From Mantamonas sphyraenae (Eukaryota; CRuMs; Mantamonadidae): a DNA stretch of 64,000 bases. Positions 56,520 through 64,000 of the stretch are shown here, piece by piece (within the stretch, counting starts at the first letter, position 1; each line of letters starts with the position of its first letter). Location of the stretch: assembly GCA_026936335.1 (NCBI GenBank), contig JAPMXV010000032.1, positions 124,001-188,000 on the forward strand, read 5' to 3'. The notes under the pieces are model-generated. The model was given only the letters and a program-made list of their open reading frames with translations, searched no databases and was not told where the DNA came from. The position numbers were made by a program, and so were the translations under genes.

Positions 56520-59500
56520 ATGAGCAGCAGCAGCAGCAGCAGCAGTAGCAGCAGCAGCAGCAGTAGCAGCAGTGCAGAGGCAGAGGCGGTGGGAACGTCT
56601 GAGGATTATGGAATGGAGGACGAAACACCGTTCAATTTTGGATCGTTCATGCAGGAGGGGGACGAGATTGTTGCGCAGCTGCAACGGGCGGTGTCCGAGC
56701 CCGAGACCAGGGAACAGTTTGCTAAGGATTTGGCAAAGATCACAGAGACGGTGAGTGCACAACCAGGTTGGGAAGGAGGTATGCGGTAGCCTGTGTGCGT
56801 TGAGGCACTGACGCACGTGGGCGTGCGCTTTGGCGCCAAAAAACCGCCATGGCCGGGAGATCACAGCTGGAAAAGTACCAAGAGCAGCCGCAGCTGCTGG
56901 ATCACCATTTGGAGGCGCTGGTGAGCCAGCCCATGCAGAGTGTGCGTACACACATCATCGAGGGAGGAGAGCCGGGCGAGCCATTTGTCTCGCAGATGCT
57001 GGAACTCGTGTACACCCTGTGCAAGGTGCGCGGCCACAAGACGGTCGTGCGTTTCTTCCCGCACGAGGTTGAGGATTTGGAACGCACCCTGCAGTACCTC
57101 CTCAAACACCCCACAGACGACTACGGCGCTTGGAAGACGCGCTATGTGTTGCTCCTGTGGCTGAGCATCATTGTGCGAATTCCCTTTGATCTCAGCACCG
57201 TTGACTCGAGCATGGTAAGTGTGCCTGTACAGGTTGGGAGGGCCTGCCAAAGGGGCGCAAGTAGTGCAGTCGGGCTGAATCGGTCGCACACACACTCACA
57301 CACACGTGAACAGGAGGGAGAAAGGGGTGTGGTGGACACAATTGTGGACACGTGCACCCACTTTCTGAGCGACCCCGGCAAGACTCGCGAAGCCGCAGCG
57401 TATCTACTGTCGCGTTTGCTTACACGTCCTGACCTGAAAGTGTCGCATTTCCACACCTTCCTTGAGTGGGCGGCGGAACAGCTGAGAAGCAGCACCAACG
57501 TGTTCCTTGTCACGGGCATCCTGTTGGCGCTGGCCACCATGTTCAAGCACGGCCAGCGTGAGGATCTGCTCAAGGTGGCAGACCAAGTGTTTGCGGTGAC
57601 TCTGGAGGAGGTGTCTGAAACACAGCAGGCGGCAGCCAAGAACAACGCGTTGTACCGCAAGCTGACCACAAAGCTGGTGCAGCGTCTGGGATTGACATAC
57701 TTGCCCACACGGGTGGCCAAGTGGCGCTATCAGCGTGGCAGCCGCTCGCTTTTGCAAAACATGCGTGAGAGCGAAGCCAAAAGCAGTGGCGGAGGATTGA
57801 CACGCTCCACCGACGCCAAGTTTCGTGGGTTTGGCAACACCCCAGGGTACGAACGCAACGGAAAGTCCGCAGGCACAGGCAAGGACGGAGCTGGGAAGAA
57901 GGAAGCAAACAATGCCGAGGAAACGGTGAAGGAGGGCAAGGACCAGAGTGGGATGCTTGGAAGTGAGGGGGACGACGACCTGGAAGTGCCGGACCAAGTG
58001 GATGCGGTTATTGGAGCATTGCTGGAGGGACTGCGCGACAAAGATACGATTGTGCGCTGGAGCGCAGCGAAAGGAGTGGGTCGCATCACAGGCAGGCTGC
58101 CGCTCGAGTTTGCAGACGACGTGGTGGCATCTGTGCTGGAGCTGTTTGATGAACGAAACGAGGGCGATGGAGCATGGCACGGCGCATGCCTGGGATTGGC
58201 GGAGCTTGCGCGGCGCGGCCTGTTGCTGCCGGAGCGCCTGGAGGAGGTGGTGCCCAAGGTGCTGCATGCGCTGCGGTACGATGTGCGACGTGGAGCAAAC
58301 AGCGTGGGAGCACACGTGCGCGACGCCGCCTGCTATGTGTGCTGGAGCTTTGCGCGTGCGTACGACGCAGCGATCATGCAGCCGCACGTGGCCACGCTGG
58401 CCACGGGCATGCTGTGCACCACTGTGTTTGACCGCGAGGTGAACTGCAGACGTGCAGCGTCGGCGTCGTTCCAGGAGAACGTGGGACGGCAGGGCAACTT
58501 CCCACACGGCATCGACATCTTGACGGCAGCAGACTACTTCACGGTGGGCAACAGGCGTGACGCGTTTCTGGACATTAGCGTGTACATTGCACAGTACGAG
58601 GAGTACCGTGTGCCGCTTATCAAGCACCTGCTTGACTACAAGGTGGACCATTGGGACGCCAACGTGCGCACACTCACGTCGCAGGCGCTGCACAACCTGA
58701 CGCCACTGGCGGTGGAGTACATGACCAACACGGTGATGCCTGTGCTCTTGGAGGACATCCTGGCCAACGATTTGAACAAGCGACATGGCAGCCTGTTGGC
58801 GCTGTCGGAGGTGCTGCTGGCCATGCATTCGAACGGAGTGGAGCTGACGCCAGAGCTGAAGGGCAGCGTGAGCGACGTGGTGCCCAAGATCGAAAAGGCG
58901 CGTCTGTACCGTGGACGAGGCGGTGAAATCATGCGCGGAGGCATTTCGCGCTTCATCGAGTGCATAGCGTTGAGCAAACATGAAATCAGCAAAAAGGTGC
59001 GCAAGCTCGTGTTGGAGACGCTGAACACAAACATGAAACACCCTAAGGAGGAGATCCAAGAGCAGGCAGTGCGTGCATTTGGCTGCTTCACGCAACAGTA
59101 CTATCCCATCTTCAACGATGCGCTGCGCAAGGTGATTGTGACGCCGTACTGTGAACAGGTGTCGGACGAGCCGAACCCTGTGGTGCGCCGTGGCGTGACA
59201 TCTGCACTGGGCCAGCTGCCGGTGCACATTGCGGGCCCATCGTGGGTGGAGCTGCTGAGTGCATTTGAGCGTGCGGTGCACATTGAGGAAAACCCGGACG
59301 AGCGAGACGCAGAGACGCGACGCAATGGGATCAACGCGATGATGGACACCCTGGAGCGTGTGTATGCCACCGAAGCAAGTGCCCAGAGCGCAGAAAGCGT
59401 ACAGCGTGTGTTTGATCTGCTGATGCAGGGGGCCAACGACTACTGCGTGGACAACCGCGGCGACGTGGGTTCGTGGGTGCGCACGGCAGCAATGCAGGGC

Positions 59501-60652
59501 CTGGAGCGCTTGATGTTGCTGCTGCTGCAAGGAGGCGGAAGCAGCGAGAGCGGGGCACTGGTGACGGAAGAGATGGTGAGACAGGTGATGTGTGTGCTGC
59601 TGCAACAACTGTCGGAAAAGATCGACCGCATCCGAGGCACCGCAGGCGAGATCTTTGCACGCATGCTGGACGTGCTGCCGTACATCCCAGAGAAGGAGAC
59701 TCTGGTGAGCGTGTTTGGGCCAGAGGGCGCCGGAGGCGAGGATGATGAGGAGGCTTCGGAGGACCACGACGGTGCGGCGGGGGAGGTTGCGCTGAACTGG
59801 AGCGCACCCAAGCAGACGTTTCCGCGTGTGGTGCGTCTGCTTGAACTGGACGTGTACCGAGTGCCTGTCCTAACGGGAGTTGTGATTTCGGTGGGAGGGC
59901 TGACAGAATCGGTGGTCAAGTCATCGTCGCGTGCCCTTGTGGCGTTCCTGAAGGAGCATGGCAAGGTGGACGGAGCACCGATGGTGCATGCGGTGGCACA
60001 GGCGCTGGTGACAGTGTTTGAAGCACACGTGGAAGAAGACCGTGTGGTGATGCCCATGTTCAAAACGCTCAAGACGCTGCTGGACAACGGGTGTCTGGAC
60101 GTCGTGGCGTCGGGCGAGGTTGGGTTCATGAGCGAGGTGCTGCAGCTTAGCAAGACAGCCATCAACCGCAACAAGAAGGACATTGGAAAACTGATGGCGA
60201 GCATCCCTGTGTTTGCAGACATCATGGTGATGGAGGAGCCGGCGGCAAGCAGTGCAAGGCGCACATTGCTATCGCTGCTGGGTGTGCGGTATCCGACGGT
60301 GCGCAAGATGGCGGCAGAGAAGATGTACGAGGCACTGATGATGAACGACGAGTGCATGCCCGAGGAGCAACTGGATGAGGCCATGGACCTGTTGTCGGAA
60401 AGCGACTGGAACAACGGCAAGCAGAGTGAACTCAAGGAGGCCCGGATGGCGCTGTACGGTCTGTTTGGCCTGGAGCCACCGAGCAAAGAAAGTGGCCGGG
60501 AGTGCGTCGGCGGAAGCAGGAGCAGCAAGCGGTGCGGAACACGGAGGAGCGCAGGAAGGGCAGGAGGAGAAAACAGACTACAAGGAGCTTGTGAAGATGA
60601 TGGGATTTTAAAAACACAAATGAAATGGAGACGGCGACCTCGTGAAATTTGA
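56520..60652 (+). CDS. TBCD: Tubulin-specific chaperone D (TBCD)
   Basis: Exons 56520-56750, 56867-57214 and 57314 onward (phases 0 and 0) encode about 1,300 aa. After a Ser run, the TBCD core is clear: LEKYQEQPQLLDHHLEAL, VRGHKTVVRFFPHEV, WKTRYVLLLWLSIIV, KLVQRLGLTYLPTRVAKWRY, DTIVRWSAAKGVGRI, HGACLGLAELARRGLL, DAACYVCWSFARAY, FQENVGRQGNFPHGIDI and NDLNKRHGSLLALSE. TBCD binds beta-tubulin and drives alpha/beta dimer assembly with cofactors C and E. The frame as read ends at 60650-60652 with an Arg/Gly/Ser-rich tail. An alternative frame from ~60486 ends at 60609-60611 in TDYKELVKMMGF, which looks more like a real terminus. Confidence 0.93.
56523..56571 (+). repeat. AGC/AGT poly-Ser run at the TBCD N-terminus
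   Basis: AGC/AGT triplets encode about 16 Ser directly after the start codon at 56520. Confidence 0.9.
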
Positions 60653-60670
60653 TGATGGGTCACGTTGCGA

Positions 60671-62685
60671 TTAGTCTGTGGTGACGGCGAGGACAGGGCG
60701 CAGGGCATTGTCGCGGCTGACCTTTGTGCCGTCAGAGGAGTGAATGCGCAGCTGGCGCATCTGGCCATAGTTGGCGCTGATGAAACGTTGGGGAGTCTCC
60801 TGCGGGGGCACATCGAGGTCTTCGATGTCGCCTCCGTGGTCGAGTTTGCCGTCGGGCAACTCGTCGTCGTCGTCGACGTCGGGCGGGGCCGAGTCACTGC
60901 CCTCGCTGGCGGACGATTCCTGAATTGGGGGCAACGGATCCATGCTCTTGCCACGCCTGTTGACTCGTTTGTACTTTTTCTTGGACTTGCGTCCTGCATG
61001 GACAGGCGGTGGACGTGTGGTGGGGCTGTCGCTGTTGCGAGCCTCCTTTGGACTGACGGCATACCTTCCCATGGAACTCTTGGGCAAGCCCAAAGTCATG
61101 GATTTGGCGCGGCCCGTGTTGTTGCCCCGTAGTGGGCGCTTGGGGCTGTCCCTTGTGTTCCAGTTGTCGAGACGCGGGCGCTGTGGCTGCTGCTCGTTGC
61201 CCTCGCCTGTGCCGCGTACATGGAGTGGGAAGGCAGGATCGGAGGCACTTCGGCTCTTGCTCTTACCGTACATGGGCCTGCGAATGCTATTGCGTGTCCG
61301 TGTGTCGTTTTCCATGTTGATGGACGAGGTGATGAGGTCGCAGAGACATTCGCAACTCTCGCTCTGCTGGTTCATCTCTAGCGCCACCTGAGCGGGCAGC
61401 TGGACGTGGCCGTCGTGACGCCTGGACTTGCGTCCATGCCTGGACAGCGCTCCCTTGCGAATGTCCATGCCATTGGCCTGTGACCGTGAGGGCGGGTGTC
61501 TGGCGCGTTTGCCTCTTGACCTGCCAAGTTCCTCGTCCTCCGATTCGGCGGACGAGTCTGAATCCGACCGCTGCCGTCCGCCGCTGAGCGATGCAGCCAT
61601 TCTGCGGTCATTGCCGTGTACTGTGTTGTGTGTGGGGCTTGTATCGCTGCTGGCCTTCTCGGCAGCTTCTTTCCGTTGCCGCCTGCGCATGATAAATTGA
61701 TAGGTGGTGATGTGCTTGTAGCCTGGAGAGGCACAATGGCGAGGAGGGGCAGGTGGAAGGCGTGTGGTGATCACGGGTAGGGTGTGAGGGCCGGGTGGCG
61801 GCTTTGTTGGAAACACACCGCTGGGCGGAGGAAAACTCACTGATGAAAGCGTGGAACAAACTCAGTTGGGCCAGCTGCACCCACACCAGCAGCAGGACGA
61901 CGATCAGCACACCCATAACACCAACCATGAACTCGTAGGAGAAGCCCTTGACGGAGAAATAGGTCCTCACTGTGCACATGCTTGTCAGATCGGGCGCGCG
62001 AAGCTTGTAGGGAAAAGGCTCAAAAAACGCTGGCTTGCTCGCGCCCGGCTTACCTCGGTCCACGTATGATTGACGCCCAGCCAGAGCTTCAATAAACACC
62101 CACACCAGCGTCACGAGATATACAGTAAGTGCGGAAAAGATGAGCGCGAGATAGGTGACGAAAAACCTGTGGGGGGGAGCAGGAGCCAGGACCAACAGGA
62201 AAAATGGGGTGAGCATTTGTTCTGGATGGCAAATCGAGGAGACACAACTCCGGCTGTGGCATGGCGACGGGAGTGGGACGGGAGGATAACGCACCTGTAA
62301 TTGTGTGCCCCAATGCAATTGTTTAGCCACTTGCAGTGATGGTCGAAATTGTGGACGCACTTGTCGCATAGCTTGCAATGTTTGCTACTCTTGGCGACGT
62401 GTGCCTTGCATATGCGGCAGTACACTTTGTTTGCCTTTTCGACATCTGTGAGCATGTGTCGCTTTGTGATTGCGCGATCGCACGGGTCGATCCGCATGAT
62501 GTGCATGGCAGTGAGTGCCGAGAGGAGCCAAAGCACGCCAAAGGCATATCCAAAGTATGCCGCCGAACCAGGGTCCCAGCCGGGCAGAACGGTGACATAG
62601 AAGACGGAGCCCAAGACCAGCTGCAGGCCCAAGAAGAGACGACAGGTACTCCCCAAGGTTCACTGCACCCGGTCCGTCGGACCAT
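60671..62685 (-). CDS. DHHC-type protein S-palmitoyltransferase (N-terminus uncertain)
   Basis: Exons: 62685-62295 (partly in an uncertain frame), 62166-61841 and 61722-60671 (phases 2 and 1), about 590 aa. The cysteine-rich core is complete: [18 protein letters not shown], then [20 protein letters not shown], with the catalytic DHHC. Two membrane helices precede it and two follow, then [10 protein letters not shown] and a ~350-residue Ser/Arg/Pro-rich tail. The enzyme attaches palmitate to cysteines of membrane proteins. The frame holding helix 1 ([17 protein letters not shown]) has no ATG; one extra G in the run at 62651-62654 would join it to ATG 62685. A further 84-nt in-frame intron (62053-61970) is possible. 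Confidence 0.82.
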
Positions 62686-62736
62686 GATGTGTTGGTTGGC
62701 GGCGCCAGCGCTGCTGCGGCCAGGAGAATTCTGAAG

Positions 62737-64000
62737 ATGTCCCGTGCTCCACCCAAGCCCGTGTTTCTGCGTGGCAAGGACACAGATGTGACGGCAGTGT
62801 GTTTTGTAAGCGATGAGACGCAGTCACGGTCGCTGCTTGTGTCTGGGTCGGCCACAGGGTGGCTGTCGGTGTGGAATCTTGCACGTCGCCGTGTCTACCA
62901 GCGTTTCTGCGCGTATGGAGACGGGGAAACAGACATACACGAGGAAGCAGGCTCCTCCACCTCCACAGCTGTGCAGAGGGACAAGGGATTGGAGGAGGAG
63001 GAGGAGGAGGAGGAGGATGCAGGGATGGCGCAGCCTCACGCTGTGCTGCAACTCGTTCAGTTGGACGCGTCCAGGCTGCTGTCGCAGTGCCGTGACGGCG
63101 TGTTGAGCGTGTGGGACACGCAGAGTATGTGGGACGCGGTACTGAAAGGTGCCAAGGAGCGTGCGCAGTCTCCGAGGTTGCTGCGGCGGCTGCAGGTGCA
63201 CAGCATCAATTTCTGCCGCGTGGCCGTGCGTGTGCTTGCACCAGCATCACGAAAGTGGTCTCAGGCACAAAACAAGGTGTTGGATAACGTGGAGAATGGC
63301 AGAGAGGGTGACCACGATGCACAAACGTCACCAGAGGCTGCGGAAGGAGTTCAAAAGGCAGGCGCCAAGGGATCGGGCATGGGCAAGTCTCTCTTCCAAC
63401 TGGCGGTGGAAGAAGGAGACTTGGAGATGGACGAGGTTGTAGCTGGAGACAAAGACGGTGGGGAGGCAGATCCACCGGCGCAGCAGGTGATTCGGTTTGA
63501 CGACGGGCTGAAGGAGGACGATGCAGAGGATTCATTGTTGTTTGCACACGTGGAGGTTGAACAAATCAGGCAGGAGGGACCGTCGCTGCTTTCCCTGGCG
63601 CTGGGCGAAGTGGATGAGGACGATAGCGTTCGCGGCGGCAATGGCGAGGGCCGCCTGAGGCTGACAAATGGGGCCGATGAGGAAGACGAGACCCTAGTGG
63701 CGTTGGATGGGAGACAGAGGACACTGGTGGCGTGTGCAGACGAGGACATGCAAACTGTGGCCGTTTACGATGTGGACGCGGAGGAAGGGGAGGAGCTGGT
63801 GTGCACCCTGGAGGCACGAGGAGCACAGAGTGGCATGTGCATGTGTGTGGCATTCCATGGGGCAGCACAGCTTGTGGCAGGGTATGAGGACGGATGTGTG
63901 TACATGTGGCGGTTGGAAGCGGGCGGGCGGGGCGTAGCTCCTGCAGGGCAGCTGCGGATGCATAAGGAGCCGGTGATGTGCTTGTGTGTGAGCACAGGAG
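62737..64000 (+). CDS. GNB1L: GNB1L/Asa1-like WD-repeat protein (5' part)
   Basis: Open from ATG 62737 to the window edge (421 codons). It starts MSRAPPKPVFLRGKD, matching the GNB1L N-terminus, followed by WD blades: LLVSGSATGWLSVWNLARRR, LLSQCRDGVLSVWDTQ, VHSINFCRV, QLVAGYEDGCVYMWRL and HKEPVMCL. GNB1L (yeast Asa1) works with TELO2/TTI1 to fold PIKK kinases. Compared with the usual family, a long acidic insert (EEEEEEEEDAG, then a ~120-residue Asp/Glu/Gln-rich stretch) sits between early blades. The window ends inside the gene. Start is 52 bp from the divergent palmitoyltransferase start. Confidence 0.85.
   Translation, partial: MSRAPPKPVFLRGKDTDVTAVCFVSDETQSRSLLVSGSATGWLSVWNLARRRVYQRFCAYGDGETDIHEEAGSSTSTAVQRDKGLEEEEEEEEDAGMAQPHAVLQLVQLDASRLLSQCRDGVLSVWDTQSMWDAVLKGAKERAQSPRLLRRLQVHSINFCRVAVRVLAPASRKWSQAQNKVLDNVENGREGDHDAQTSPEAAEGVQKAGAKGSGMGKSLFQLAVEEGDLEMDEVVAGDKDGGEADPPAQQVIRFDDGLKEDDAEDSLLFAHVEVEQIRQEGPSLLSLALGEVDEDDSVRGGNGEGRLRLTNGADEEDETLVALDGRQRTLVACADEDMQTVAVYDVDAEEGEELVCTLEARGAQSGMCMCVAFHGAAQLVAGYEDGCVYMWRLEAGGRGVAPAGQLRMHKEPVMCLCVSTG

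Noticed and set aside
57404-59767. 787-codon antisense frame over TBCD
   Set aside because: The sense strand has many TBCD motifs; this frame is Cys/His/Leu-rich with no recognisable domain.
40234-62700. Programmed ribosomal frameshifting in the broken genes
   Set aside because: The shifts go in both directions and no X-XXY-YYZ slippery site in frame was seen; sequence error is simpler.
1-64000. tRNA, rRNA, transposon or virus-derived genes
   Set aside because: No cloverleaf, conserved rRNA stretch, transposase, integrase, reverse transcriptase or capsid motif was recognised on reading both strands; a tRNA scan was not possible.

Overview
The window is nuclear DNA from a gene-dense, GC-rich eukaryotic microbe, probably a flagellated or ciliated protist. 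The evidence is: short GT-AG introns (about 80-330 nt) in most genes, purely eukaryotic gene content (nuclear pore, tubulin chaperone, COMM domain, N-glycan transferase, axonemal proteins, DHHC and NEK/CK1 kinases), TAA, TGA and TAG all used as stops, and long in-frame Ser or Gln triplet runs. I cannot name the species. No rRNA, tRNA, CRISPR array, transposon or viral gene was seen.

Layout (33 protein genes; most gaps are under 120 bp). 0-11 kb: end of an unrecognised gene, TTC14-like, COX20-like, a large secreted tandem-repeat protein, CDC123, NUP107 and TMEM223-like. 11-23 kb: a dynamin-like GTPase, RPUSD2-like pseudouridine synthase, a CSPP1-like coiled coil, a tiny membrane protein, an F-box/polytopic membrane fusion, a probable axonemal SHFxxGD-repeat protein and COMMD2. 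23-38 kb: a GT13 glycosyltransferase carrying an MGAT5-like cysteine tail, a 73-aa protein, secreted phospholipase D, a 1,689-aa Clu+TPR protein, an ankyrin-RING protein and a RING/C2H2/MIF4G protein. 37-50 kb: a CK1-type kinase, an MLO-like protein, a PQ-loop protein, NOC1/CEBPZ, CFAP99, an unknown protein with a possible PP1-docking motif and cystathionine gamma-lyase. 50-64 kb: a RING-plus-polytopic membrane protein, a PTGR-type reductase, a NEK-like kinase, TBCD, a DHHC palmitoyltransferase and the start of GNB1L.

The genes do not form one pathway. Two themes recur: cilia and microtubules (SHFxxGD protein, CFAP99, CSPP1-like, NEK, TBCD) and RNA/ribosome work (TTC14, RPUSD2, NOC1, CDC123, MIF4G). 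Ten neighbouring pairs are divergent with only about 20-180 bp between start codons, so shared bidirectional promoters look like the rule.

Most notable observations: the GT13 + MGAT5-tail fusion, the secreted repeat protein, the RING/C2H2/MIF4G protein whose domain is crossed by an in-frame TAG that a 270-nt intron could remove, the F-box/membrane fusion, and five single-base frame breaks in conserved genes that most likely reflect homopolymer sequence errors.
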